Positions 1 to 7,213 are shown, counted from the stretch's first letter. The stretch: 32,769 nucleotides of DNA from Oscillospiraceae bacterium (GCA_017461585.1 JAFTYM010000008.1:1-32769), one strand, 5' to 3'. Translations and numbers: made by a program. The notes: generated by a model not told the origin, from the sequence alone.

Positions 1-2
1 AA

Positions 3-146
3 GAGTCCCCCAGAATCGATGTGGCTACCGAACCATATCCCGGCAGATGGACGCATCATGTAATGGCAGGTAACGCAGAAGAAATCGACGAAGAACTGAT
101 GGGATGGATACGGGAAGCAGCCGACTTTGCTGCATCCAAGAGATGA
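3..146 (+). CDS. C-terminal fragment of a DUF5655-like hypothetical protein (cut by window edge)
   Basis: An open frame enters at the left edge and ends at TGA (144-146), giving the last 47 residues of a protein. Visible features are a WTHHV segment followed by an acidic amphipathic helix (EEIDEELMGWIREA) and a basic end. This pattern recalls the C-terminus of DUF5655-type small proteins, but that is from memory and not tested. The start lies outside the window. It is followed by a gene-poor stretch that ends in a tRNA-Pro gene fragment, so it could be cargo of an integrated element. Function unknown. Confidence 0.5.
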   Translation, partial: ESPRIDVATEPYPGRWTHHVMAGNAEEIDEELMGWIREAADFAASKR

Positions 147-262
147 CCATGCTAAGTTCTCTTTTCCTTGTCTATCGCCCCGCAAACTTTGAGCTGCGCA
201 CCTCGCAGAAAACACTTGAATAACCTCCCGCTCAGAGTTACAATACGACCACACGAAACGAG

Positions 263-320
263 AAACGCTTCCCGTCCTGGGCCGGTGAAAAGCCACCGGT
301 TTAGGGCGGGAAGCGTTTTT
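263..320 (+). terminator. long compound rho-independent terminator
   Basis: A perfect 12-bp outer stem (263-274 with 307-318) encloses an inner 6-bp stem, CCGGTG (282-287) with CACCGG (294-299). The outer stem runs into a T tract (316-320). It lies 116 bases after the stop of the cut gene and points in the same direction. Confidence 0.75.
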
Positions 321-453
321 GACCACATAAATGACCACAGACAGCTCCGGAACACCTGTGAAACGCAGTTCCAAAGAGGTCTAAAGAGTACCGGAAACCG
401 ACCGAAAAGCACGAAAAAGCACTATAAATCACTGGAAAAAAACTTTTCAAATT

Positions 454-494
454 GTTTGGGAGCAGGATGCCGCAGGTTCGTATCCTGTCACAGC
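454..494 (+). repeat. 3' half of a tRNA-Pro(UGG) gene, probable attachment-site scar
   Basis: The stretch begins in an anticodon loop reading TTTGGGA, which carries the UGG anticodon. It continues through a variable loop to a complete T arm: GCAGG (471-475), the loop TTCGTAT, then CCTGT (484-488), all pairing. This matches the 3' half of bacterial tRNA-Pro. No D arm, 5' anticodon strand or 5' acceptor strand lies upstream, and the end (CACAGCA) does not give a CCA acceptor. It is therefore a partial copy, as left where a tyrosine-recombinase element integrates into a tRNA gene. The intact gene and the element would lie to the left, outside the window. Confidence 0.6.
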
Positions 495-528
495 AAAAAG
501 TCCGTATACCAACTCGGTATACGGACTT
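495..528 (-). terminator. rho-independent terminator of the lipid-like operon
   Basis: A perfect 13-bp inverted repeat (498-510 with 516-528, loop AACTC) is followed on the minus strand by a T tract (complement of 495-499). It lies 18 bases after the stop codon of the short-chain dehydrogenase gene. Confidence 0.85.
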
Positions 529-546
529 CTCTGTATTAAACAGTTT

Positions 547-1341
547 TTATCTTGCATACAGCAGACCGACTATCCAATTACGGAAACCACAGGGCAAAAT
601 CTTGCACAGGACGCTTAAAAATTTATAACCGAAACCGACGGTATAAATGGGCTTTACACACTTTCTCAGCGCAAGCTTTGCGATGTACTTACCTGCAAAC
701 TCAGGACTCATTCCCTTTCGCTCGTCTTTTTCCATGCCTGCAACGCTTCTTGAAATTCTTCCGCCGTAGATATCGTCACCAACAGCATTTTTCTTTCGCG
801 CATCTGTGAAGCCTGTGCAGATATCCCCCGGCTGGGCGCATGTTACTGTTATGCCGAAGGGTTTAAGCTCGTTTGCAAGAGCACAGGTGTAAGATTCGAT
901 TGCTGCCTTTGAGGCAGAGTAAAAAGTCTGAAATGGAATATGAGCCACCGCCGCAACGGAGCTGACATTGACTATCCTGCCGCCGCTAGCGCGCATACAG
1001 GGAATCGCCGCCTTGCACATATTCACTATTCCGAAGAAGTTTACGTCAAACTGGCGCTTTGCATCCTCAAGCTCTGTAAACTCAACAGCGCCCGAAATGC
1101 CAAAGCCTGCGCAGTTTACAAGGATGTCAACACTTCCCTGCTCGTCAAATATCTGCTTGACGGCAGCCTGAGCTGCAGCTTCATCGGTCACATCGACGCT
1201 TATATGTGTAATGCCTTTATGGGTCATATCCCTGCGGCTTAGCTCATAGACTGTGCAGCCTGTGTCGCGCAGAGCATAGGCTGTCCATAGCCCTATACCC
1301 GAGCTGCCGCCTGTAACAACGGCGACCTTACTTTTCATCAT
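547..1341 (-). CDS. short-chain dehydrogenase/reductase (SDR), possible 3-keto reductase of an amino-lipid pathway
   Basis: A 264-residue classical SDR predicted to reduce a carbonyl (or oxidise an alcohol) with NAD(P)H. Seen: dinucleotide motif TGGSSGIG (residues 10-17), NCAG (76-79), and catalytic residues N101, S128, Y141 and K145 in YSASK. The C-terminal 35 residues are hydrophobic and aromatic, suggesting membrane association as in lipid-acting SDRs. The start (two consecutive ATGs, 1341 or 1338) lies inside the end of the preceding oxoamine synthase gene, overlapping by 14 bases, which implies translational coupling. In the sphingoid base pathway, serine palmitoyltransferase is followed by a 3-ketosphinganine reductase; this pairing suggests an analogous step. 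Exact substrate is inference. It is the last gene of the operon, followed by a strong terminator. Confidence 0.85.
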   Translation of the reverse strand: MMKSKVAVVTGGSSGIGLWTAYALRDTGCTVYELSRRDMTHKGITHISVDVTDEAAAQAAVKQIFDEQGSVDILVNCAGFGISGAVEFTELEDAKRQFDVNFFGIVNMCKAAIPCMRASGGRIVNVSSVAAVAHIPFQTFYSASKAAIESYTCALANELKPFGITVTCAQPGDICTGFTDARKKNAVGDDIYGGRISRSVAGMEKDERKGMSPEFAGKYIAKLALRKCVKPIYTVGFGYKFLSVLCKILPCGFRNWIVGLLYAR

Positions 1342-2503
1342 TCATTACCGCAGCGATGATGTCTGCAGCCTCGTCAAGAAGTGCAAATGTATGAGTTGCC
1401 ATAAGGCTTGTTCTGATAAGGCACTCTCCGGGAGCGCATGCAGGCGGAAGCACAGGGTTTGCATAAACGCCTGCATCATAGAAGCCACGTGTCTTTTCAA
1501 GGGTGTTGAACGCCTCGTATGTATAGATAGGCACAACAGGAGTCTGTGACTCGATAATGCGTACGCCGCGTTCTTTCAGACCGCTGCGGAAATATGCGCT
1601 GTTATCGGCAAGCTTCTGAACTATCTCGGGGTGAGATCTCATATAGCGAAGCGCTGCAAGAGCGACCGCGCAGGAAGAAGGCGGAATTGATGCTGAGAAA
1701 ATGAACGGACGTGATGCGTGCTTAACATAGTCTACGACCTCAGCGCTGGCTGCCATATAGCCGCCCAGAGATGCAAGAGACTTACTGAAAGTACCCATGT
1801 AGATATCGACCTCGTCCTCAAGGCCGAAATGACTTGCGGTACCTCTGCCGCCCTCACCGATAACGCCAAGACCGTGAGCATCGTCTACCATAACGCGTGC
1901 GCTGTACTTCTTTGCAAGAGCACAGATCTCGGGCAGATTGGCAATGTCGCCGCCCATGGAGAATACGCCGTCTGTTACGATAAGGCAGCCCTTATCCTCG
2001 GGCACCTGCTGAAGCTTGCTCTCTAGGTCAGCCATGTCCGCATGGCGGAATCTCAGCATTTTTCCGTAGCTCAAGCGGCATGCATCGTAGATGGACGCAT
2101 GGTTTTCGCGGTCAAGGATAACATAGTCGCCCTTGCCCACAATGGCGCTGATAATACCGAGGTTTGACTGGAAACCTGTGGAGAATGTGACAACAGCTTC
2201 CTTGTTAAGAAACTCTGCCAGCTCGCGCTCCAGTTCCAGATGCATCTCTAATGTTCCGTTGAGGAAACGTGAGCCTGAGCAGCCTGTTCCGTACTGTTCA
2301 ATGGCACGGATGCCTGCCTCTATAACCTCAGGCTGAGTTGTAAGCCCAAGATAGTTGTTGGAGCCCAGCATGATGCGGCGTTTGCCCTCCATGATGACTT
2401 CAACGTCCTGTCTGCTCTCAAGTGCATGGAAGTAAGGATATACACCTTTTTCTCTTACTTCATGCACCAGACCTCGTTTTCTGCATTTTTCAAAGATATC
2501 CAT
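1328..2503 (-). CDS. alpha-oxoamine synthase resembling serine palmitoyltransferase
   Basis: A 391-residue PLP-dependent fold-type I enzyme that condenses an amino acid with an acyl thioester, releasing CO2. Seen: SNNYLGL (48-54), GTGCSGSRFLNGT (72-84), the ring-stacking H135 in NHAS, VDDAHGLG (206-213), and the PLP lysine K241 in GTFSKSLASLGG. Length and motifs fit the family of BioF, Kbl, HemA and serine palmitoyltransferase (Spt). The wording around the lysine and the segment FIFSASIPP resemble bacterial Spt and its relatives more than BioF, in my judgement. Neither biotin genes nor threonine dehydrogenase is nearby, which argues against BioF and Kbl roles. Instead it is coupled to an SDR and lies behind an acyltransferase, suggesting a 3-keto long-chain amine product. 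A moderate ribosome binding site (GAGGGA) precedes the ATG. Confidence 0.85.
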   Translation of the reverse strand: MDIFEKCRKRGLVHEVREKGVYPYFHALESRQDVEVIMEGKRRIMLGSNNYLGLTTQPEVIEAGIRAIEQYGTGCSGSRFLNGTLEMHLELERELAEFLNKEAVVTFSTGFQSNLGIISAIVGKGDYVILDRENHASIYDACRLSYGKMLRFRHADMADLESKLQQVPEDKGCLIVTDGVFSMGGDIANLPEICALAKKYSARVMVDDAHGLGVIGEGGRGTASHFGLEDEVDIYMGTFSKSLASLGGYMAASAEVVDYVKHASRPFIFSASIPPSSCAVALAALRYMRSHPEIVQKLADNSAYFRSGLKERGVRIIESQTPVVPIYTYEAFNTLEKTRGFYDAGVYANPVLPPACAPGECLIRTSLMATHTFALLDEAADIIAAVMNDEK

Positions 2504-2539
2504 TTAGTAATCCCTCTCTCTTTATAATAAATTTCTCTC

Positions 2540-3232
2540 TCAAAAAAAGAATCTGCGCTCCATTTTTTCACGGGCTGAGCCATTGATTGCAAGAAATATC
2601 AGCAATCCTCCGAGCAGCCCGAGTGCGATAAGCGGGTATACAGACCAGCCCGTAAAGCTCAGGTCAAAAGCAAATGTCATCAGCTCTTCCATCAGCAGCA
2701 TTACTGCGCCCATGGCGATCATCGCTCCGCCGACGATATATAATTTGCCCTTGCGCACATATTTAAGCAAGACGACCATCGCCGTTGTTATAAGGCATAC
2801 ACAAACTGTCACAGGCAGCGCAAAGCTCAAAAACCACTTGCCGTCTGTCAGAATGTTTATCAGCAACAGATAAAGTGCCGCAGCAACAAAGCCGCATGGT
2901 ACAAACACTACAGGATTGGGTTTTGAAAACCACAGCGGCAGTATAAATATGACATACAAAAGCACCAATGCCCCAGCCACATACCAGAACCACTCTATAT
3001 TTCCGTTTGCCTGCAAATCAACAAAGAACGAGACAAGTATGGGTATCATAAACAGGATTATCAACGCACCGTTTAAAGCACCTCGTTTTAAAGTTGCTTC
3101 AGGAAGTTTATTTTTGGGATAGAGCGGTCTTGCAGGTGCACCTCTCTCATAGGGTGCTCCCGGAACCGTTTCGCACAAAGGGCACTTTTCTTCTGTGTCA
3201 GAAAGTTTGACACCGCAGTTTATACAATACAT
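2540..3232 (-). CDS. zinc-ribbon, six-helix membrane protein (DUF6320-like)
   Basis: A 230-residue protein starting MYCINCG. An upstream in-frame ATG at 3262 exists, but the purine-rich AAGGGGGGT just before 3232 supports the shorter start. The N-terminal 25 residues carry two CxxC pairs (CINC and CPLC), a typical rubredoxin-like zinc ribbon. After a basic linker come about six hydrophobic segments (roughly residues 55-75, 85-105, 112-132, 138-160, 167-187 and 195-218). The architecture recalls DUF6320, which I remember next to alcohol-acetyltransferase-like proteins in Clostridia. Here the gene starts 10 bases after the acyltransferase stop, so the two are surely co-transcribed. Function unknown; a membrane partner or scaffold for the acyltransferase is a guess. 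Confidence 0.8.
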   Translation of the reverse strand: MYCINCGVKLSDTEEKCPLCETVPGAPYERGAPARPLYPKNKLPEATLKRGALNGALIILFMIPILVSFFVDLQANGNIEWFWYVAGALVLLYVIFILPLWFSKPNPVVFVPCGFVAAALYLLLINILTDGKWFLSFALPVTVCVCLITTAMVVLLKYVRKGKLYIVGGAMIAMGAVMLLMEELMTFAFDLSFTGWSVYPLIALGLLGGLLIFLAINGSAREKMERRFFF

Positions 3233-3242
3233 AGTACCCCCC

Positions 3243-4544
3243 TTATGTCTGATTACTTTCAACCGTCACGGGTATTCCCATATCCCGCAAAACAATGTAA
3301 AAGTGACGTTCAAGCTCCGCATCGCGGATATTACGAATAAAATTAATATAGATCGTATCGCCATAAGATATGACTCCGCAGTTATACGGCGCTGCTGCCT
3401 GCACACCTAAGATAAAATCAAATCTTTTTATATATCGCTTCATTATCTCGGGAAGCTGTACAAATCCGAGATTTGACATGGTAAGGCAGGACTTCTTCTC
3501 ACCCACGGTGTCAAAAATCGCCTTCATAACGGCATTTTTTATCGGCAGCGGAATAAGACGTATAACAGGGTTTTTCTCGTCATTTACGTTTGTGGCAATA
3601 ACCGTGCTCATATACTTCGCCGTGACTTCCGCACCCATTTTGTGCTTTATAACATCACAGATCTCCTCAAAGCTGTACTCACCAAGCCTCGGGTCGATCT
3701 CGGGAATGGTGTACATAGCGAAATTGCGAAGTGTATTACTGGGAAAAAGCTGACGCAGATTTACGGGTATAAGAAGCTTTATCCCCTTTCTCTTGCGGAA
3801 GGATTTGACCTTCTCACGCTGTAAGTTTAAAAGCGCCTGCATCATGACGGCGCTTAAAAACACGGTAAGCGTTGTGTTATTCTTGTGCGCAAGCTCCCGC
3901 ACCTTCTGCACAGGCAGCTGAAAACAGGTAAGATTAAGCGTATTCCCCGGTTGAGGTTCACCGCTCATCTTCCATGCATTGGTGTCCTTGCGGCTTGCAG
4001 CCACTTTTCCTGCGTATTTTAAAAAGCTGTCCTCCAGCTCTTCTTCACGGGGCTCTTCATCTCTGTCCAAAACGCCATGTTCACAGGGAATTGAAATACC
4101 GTATTTCTGCTCAAGATACTCAGCTGTCAGGCTTTTAAGAAATATGAGCGCTCCAGTTCCGTCCGTAAGAGAGTGAAAGTACTCAACGGCAATACGGTTT
4201 TCATGGGCAATCACCCGGAACGCACACTTACGCATCTCATTACTGTCCATAAACACAAGAGGATATGAATACTCCTGCCCTATCTCCGGCGCTTTTTCGA
4301 CCTGCTGCAGATAATACCAGAACACGCCCTTCCGCAGCTTTGCTGCAATAGACGGAAAACGCTTTACTGTTACGTCCAAGGCGCTCTGAAGCACTTCTCT
4401 GTCCATCTCTTCACAAAGAGTTACAGACTGACGGAACAGATTACTCCAGTTTCTGCGCCGAGCCGCAGGATATATCTTTGCAGCATTATCAAGTTTTACC
4501 CAAAGCAGGTTTTTCTTTTCCTTTTTCATATAGCCAAAATTCAT
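3243..4544 (-). CDS. condensation-domain-fold acyltransferase (alcohol acetyltransferase-like)
   Basis: A 433-residue protein of the chloramphenicol acetyltransferase / NRPS condensation superfamily. It keeps the catalytic part of HHxxxDG as FHSLTDG (residues 123-129, H124 and D128); the first His is replaced by Phe, common in acetyltransferase-like members. The N-terminus (WVKLDNAAKIYPA) is the segment I associate with clostridial alcohol acetyltransferase-like proteins. There are no membrane segments. It is the first gene of a four-gene operon with the zinc-ribbon membrane protein, the oxoamine synthase and the SDR, so it may O- or N-acylate the product of those enzymes. The acyl donor and acceptor are unknown. 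No clear Shine-Dalgarno precedes the ATG at 4544; a second in-frame ATG is five codons downstream. Confidence 0.75.
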   Translation of the reverse strand: MNFGYMKKEKKNLLWVKLDNAAKIYPAARRRNWSNLFRQSVTLCEEMDREVLQSALDVTVKRFPSIAAKLRKGVFWYYLQQVEKAPEIGQEYSYPLVFMDSNEMRKCAFRVIAHENRIAVEYFHSLTDGTGALIFLKSLTAEYLEQKYGISIPCEHGVLDRDEEPREEELEDSFLKYAGKVAASRKDTNAWKMSGEPQPGNTLNLTCFQLPVQKVRELAHKNNTTLTVFLSAVMMQALLNLQREKVKSFRKRKGIKLLIPVNLRQLFPSNTLRNFAMYTIPEIDPRLGEYSFEEICDVIKHKMGAEVTAKYMSTVIATNVNDEKNPVIRLIPLPIKNAVMKAIFDTVGEKKSCLTMSNLGFVQLPEIMKRYIKRFDFILGVQAAAPYNCGVISYGDTIYINFIRNIRDAELERHFYIVLRDMGIPVTVESNQT

Positions 4545-4545
4545 C

Positions 4546-4564
4546 GCATTATCATTACTAATGC
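4546..4564. repeat. inverted repeat in the 5' leader of the lipid-like operon
   Basis: GCATTA (4546-4551) and TAATGC (4559-4564) form a 6-bp dyad immediately before the start codon of the acyltransferase, where a Shine-Dalgarno would be expected. It could be an operator or a weak hairpin over the start region. Confidence 0.4.
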
Positions 4565-4591
4565 ATTTGATTATCTCATCTAATACGGTGT

Positions 4592-4620
4592 ATTATATCA
4601 GTATTCTGTTATTCAGTCAA
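4592..4620 (-). promoter_or_regulatory. near-consensus sigma-A promoter of the lipid-like operon
   Basis: On the minus strand TTGACT (complement of 4615-4620) and TATAAT (complement of 4592-4597) are separated by exactly 17 bases. Transcription should begin near 4585, leaving a leader of about 40 bases before the acyltransferase start. Confidence 0.85.
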
Positions 4621-4730
4621 CAGGTTATAAAAATCTTAAGAATTACCTTCTCACCTGTAGTAAACAGCTTCATCAAAATTGTACTGAGAGATTGCATAAA
4701 TAGAGCTTTGTGCGCCCCTCACCACTACAA

Positions 4731-4768
4731 CAAACAAAAACCGACCTATGCTTGCCATAGGTCGGTTT
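4731..4768 (-). terminator. rho-independent terminator after the CapA-like gene
   Basis: A 13-bp perfect stem (4738-4750 with 4756-4768) with a 5-base loop is followed on the minus strand by TTTTTGTTTG. It lies 41 bases after the stop of the CapA-like gene and about 110 bases upstream of the lipid operon promoter, insulating the two units. Confidence 0.85.
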
Positions 4769-4809
4769 GACAGTTATATGAACCCCTGTCTAACGTTGGA
4801 GCGTTAGCT

Positions 4810-6237
4810 CTATCCTTCTTCAGCTGAAGCATCGGCAGGAGGTGTTTCTCCTCCGCTGCTGCCTGTATCGGCAGGCGGCGTCTCCTGCGTCGGAGTGTCT
4901 GACGGAGTGTCTGAGGGCGTATCCGTCGGAGTGTCTGCAGGTGTATCGCCAGGTGTGTCGCTCGGTGTATCCGTAGGAGTGTCTGCTGGGGGATCTGTTG
5001 GGGTGTCTGTGGGAGTATCGGCAGGAGTATCTGTAGTCTCTCCCTCTTCTTCCTTGTCCTGTCCCTCCGTATCATCATTTTCATAGTAGGGAATGTAGTC
5101 GGGGCCATCAAAAGTACCCAGAAGCTTGGAAAGGCAAATATCATATTCCTCTGTTCCCTCTTCCAGCGGCATGGGTCGGTAATCGTTTGTACCTTTTGTA
5201 GAGCTTATGCTGTAGGGTATGAGAATGGTCTCACCGCGTGTTAAGTTGCCTTCGGAGTCACGGATAAACTTCTGCTGAATAATAGCAGTATCCTTATCCT
5301 GAGGGTTGCCGTTTCCCGCAAACGAGAAGTTACCCAGGCTGTAGAAAATTATACCGCCGTTATACTCTTCAACAGGCTGCAGTCTGTGACTATGATGCCC
5401 GTAAACTATATCTGCACCGGCATCTATAGCAGCACGGCAATGACGTTCCTGATCGCCGGTAACTCTGTAGCTTCCCTCTTTACCACCATGATAAGAGACA
5501 ATTATAATCTCCGCACCGTCTGCACGCATCTCCTGAACAGCCTTTTGCATGTTCTTATGATCCATATTAAACTGTGCAGAGTAAATACCTAGCTTAAGTC
5601 CGGACTCCGTTGTGTACATGAGTGTTCCCTTGTCCTCAACATAGGAGATACCCTCATTTTCAAGCGCGGTCTTCGTATCATTATAGCCTGTTTTTCCGAA
5701 GTCATATGTGTGGTTATTGGCGAAGTTTACGGCCTCTACGCTGCCCTCTGTCAGAACAGCTGCGTACTCGGGAGGAGCGACAAATTTGAACAGCTTGTCA
5801 GATGCGCCTCTGTAGTCAGACAAAACGCCCTCAAGATTAACGATGGTAAAATCATCGTACGCAAAATACCGGGTGCAGTACTCAAAGGGATAAGCATAGT
5901 TCTCGCCTACGATGCTTATAAACGAATTCTTGTTGTACAGATGCTCTACCATTCCGCCGAATGTACAGTCGCCTGCAAAAGAGAGTGTGTACACGGTAGA
6001 TGTCTTTACCATAGGTATAGGTTCAGGCTCAACGTCAGGTGCGGTGTCGCTTTCTGTATCGGGCTCTGTGTCCGTAATGTTATCCGCAGCGTCTCCTGCA
6101 CCTGTATTGTCCGTGCTGTCTGCTGCCGGCTGCTGCTGTTCAAGCTTCTTTAACGCCATTGCACTGCAGCCGGATGAAATAAGCATAAACAGCGCGATTA
6201 TGCCGCACAGCACGATTTTCAAGTATCTGTATCTCAT
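4810..6237 (-). CDS. CapA-family lipoprotein with Thr-Asp-Pro-rich repeat tail
   Basis: A 475-residue secreted protein. The frame continues upstream, but the start at 6237 gives a proper signal peptide with lipobox-like SSGC (Cys24) and lies 19 bases after the preceding stop. Residues about 75-385 form the PGA_cap / calcineurin-like phosphoesterase fold: AGDCTFG, VNLEGVLSD, NNHTYDFG, SYHGG and GHHSHRLQP supply the metal-binding Asp, Asn and His residues. CapA proteins are linked to poly-gamma-glutamate capsule synthesis, but no capB or capC lies nearby, so a wall or envelope hydrolase role is as likely. Flexible acidic linkers flank the domain: an N-terminal T/D/E/P-rich stretch and a C-terminal tail of tandem x-D-T-P units, perhaps spanning the peptidoglycan. 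It is co-transcribed with the upstream methyltransferase. Confidence 0.85.
   Translation of the reverse strand: MRYRYLKIVLCGIIALFMLISSGCSAMALKKLEQQQPAADSTDNTGAGDAADNITDTEPDTESDTAPDVEPEPIPMVKTSTVYTLSFAGDCTFGGMVEHLYNKNSFISIVGENYAYPFEYCTRYFAYDDFTIVNLEGVLSDYRGASDKLFKFVAPPEYAAVLTEGSVEAVNFANNHTYDFGKTGYNDTKTALENEGISYVEDKGTLMYTTESGLKLGIYSAQFNMDHKNMQKAVQEMRADGAEIIIVSYHGGKEGSYRVTGDQERHCRAAIDAGADIVYGHHSHRLQPVEEYNGGIIFYSLGNFSFAGNGNPQDKDTAIIQQKFIRDSEGNLTRGETILIPYSISSTKGTNDYRPMPLEEGTEEYDICLSKLLGTFDGPDYIPYYENDDTEGQDKEEEGETTDTPADTPTDTPTDPPADTPTDTPSDTPGDTPADTPTDTPSDTPSDTPTQETPPADTGSSGGETPPADASAEEG
4889..5036 (-). repeat. 12-bp tandem repeats encoding x-Asp-Thr-Pro units
   Basis: About a dozen degenerate 12-base units encode ADTP, TDTP, SDTP and GDTP in the tail of the CapA-like lipoprotein. 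Third-base differences between copies show they are not newly duplicated. Such arrays can change in length by slippage. Confidence 0.8.
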
Positions 6238-6256
6238 TTGTTTTCCCACTCTCTGT

Positions 6257-6961
6257 CTATTTTGACGCCACAACAAACCATGTAGTGCTGTGGTTCTCCG
6301 CATCATCAAGGAGCCTGTCCCTGCAGGTAACGGAACTGAAGCCGCACTTTTTAAGCAGAGCACAAATCTCCGCAGGGTCGTGTATTGTCTCACGGATGTT
6401 TTCTTCAAAGGGCTCCTTCCCCTCTTCAAAAACACGGATACAAAGATTTACCTTATTATCCGCAGGTCTGGTCATCTGAAACCACACCTTCATCGTGTCG
6501 GTAAAGTCCATTTCAAAGGGCTCGCTGTCGGAGACCTCATTTTCATTCAAAAGGTCAAAAATAAAGTATCCGCCCTCCGCCGTATAAGCATACACGTTTT
6601 TAAAAATCTTTTCAATATCTGAAATCTCGGAAATATGATTTATTGCATCCCCTGTACAGGTGACAATGTCAAATTTCTCATCGGGACAGTAAACCGTCAT
6701 GTCGGCAACGTCATAGTGAATATCGCCGTTGCGGCTTCTTGCTATGTCTATCATACCGGAAGAAAAATCCATACCACGGGCAATTGCTCCGTATCCGTGC
6801 ATGATCTCGCACAGTACACCTGTTCCGCAGGCAAGATCCAGAGACGTTTTGACATTTACATTGTTGCGCTTTATCCACGTAAGAAGCTGCTCTCCGAAAA
6901 TTTCGGGATAGTAGTTCCATCCGAACTCATTATAAACTTTGCAGAATACGTCACTATACAT
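6257..6961 (-). CDS. class I SAM-dependent methyltransferase
   Basis: A 234-residue cytosolic methyltransferase of the Methyltransf_11/25 type. Motif I is LDLACGTG (41-48), binding S-adenosylmethionine; an acidic residue follows at the end of the next strand (GMDFSSGM), and motif IV lies in FDIVTCTGDAINH. The C-terminal half has the beta strands typical of small-molecule methyltransferases; the substrate cannot be read from the sequence. A strong GGAGGT site lies 8 bases before the ATG. It is the first gene of a two-gene unit with the CapA-like lipoprotein, from a promoter at 7036-7064. Confidence 0.85.
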   Translation of the reverse strand: MYSDVFCKVYNEFGWNYYPEIFGEQLLTWIKRNNVNVKTSLDLACGTGVLCEIMHGYGAIARGMDFSSGMIDIARSRNGDIHYDVADMTVYCPDEKFDIVTCTGDAINHISEISDIEKIFKNVYAYTAEGGYFIFDLLNENEVSDSEPFEMDFTDTMKVWFQMTRPADNKVNLCIRVFEEGKEPFEENIRETIHDPAEICALLKKCGFSSVTCRDRLLDDAENHSTTWFVVASK

Positions 6962-7035
6962 TTGCGTTACCTCCGCAGGTACGATAATTACTGATTATCA
7001 GCCTTAGCAGTATTCCTCACAAGACGGATACTGAG

Positions 7036-7064
7036 ATTATAATGAAATTACCAAAGCTTTGCAA
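7036..7064 (-). promoter_or_regulatory. promoter of the methyltransferase-CapA unit
   Basis: On the minus strand TTGCAA (complement of 7059-7064) and TATAAT (complement of 7036-7041) are separated by 17 bases. The leader to the methyltransferase start is about 65 bases. Confidence 0.7.
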
Positions 7065-7076
7065 CAAATAAAATAA

Positions 7077-7098
7077 GCGTTTCGCCTTTGCGAAACGC
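7077..7098. repeat. 9-bp hairpin repeat upstream of the methyltransferase promoter
   Basis: GCGTTTCGC (7077-7085) and GCGAAACGC (7090-7098) form a perfect stem with a CTTT loop, 12 bases upstream of the -35 box. There is no T tract on either side, so it is either a weak terminator of the tRNA transcript or an operator. Confidence 0.5.
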
Positions 7099-7175
7099 AA
7101 CACCACATATTCACTATTACTTATTACTTTCCAAAAATCGACTTATCTTTGGTGAAGAGGGAAAAGGTAATAAGT

Positions 7176-7213
7176 AAAAATCGACATTCCTCTTTCGAAG
7201 AATGTCGATTTTT
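7176..7213 (-). terminator. terminator directly after tRNA-Gln
   Basis: A 14-bp perfect inverted repeat (7176-7189 with 7200-7213) begins at the CCA end of tRNA-Gln and runs into a T tract on the minus strand. The A/T ends make it able to work in both directions. Confidence 0.85.

Larger units (their letters stand above)
147..546. other. gene-poor 400-base stretch at a putative element boundary
   Basis: I see no credible gene here. The open frames on both strands lack ribosome binding sites and have composition unlike the neighbouring genes. The stretch holds a compound terminator hairpin (263-320), a near-direct repeat of the word TGACCACA around 319-339, a 3' half copy of a tRNA-Pro gene (454-494), and the terminator of the minus-strand operon (495-528). 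This is what the edge of a tRNA-integrating element would look like, but no integrase gene is in the window. Confidence 0.6.

Noticed and set aside
454-494. A complete tRNA gene
   Set aside because: There is no 5' acceptor strand, D arm or 5' anticodon strand upstream, and the 3' end lacks a pairing acceptor.
168-539. A 123-residue open frame on the plus strand
   Set aside because: It starts with TTG without a ribosome binding site, runs through two terminators and the tRNA-Pro fragment, and has a composition unlike coding regions here.
1328-2503. Assignment as BioF or Kbl
   Set aside because: The family fits, but no biotin genes or threonine dehydrogenase accompany it, and the SDR and acyltransferase partners point elsewhere. 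A specific gene symbol is not justified.
4895-5086. A Gly/Val/Ser repeat frame on the plus strand
   Set aside because: It is the antisense of the Thr-Asp-Pro repeat tail of the CapA-like protein.
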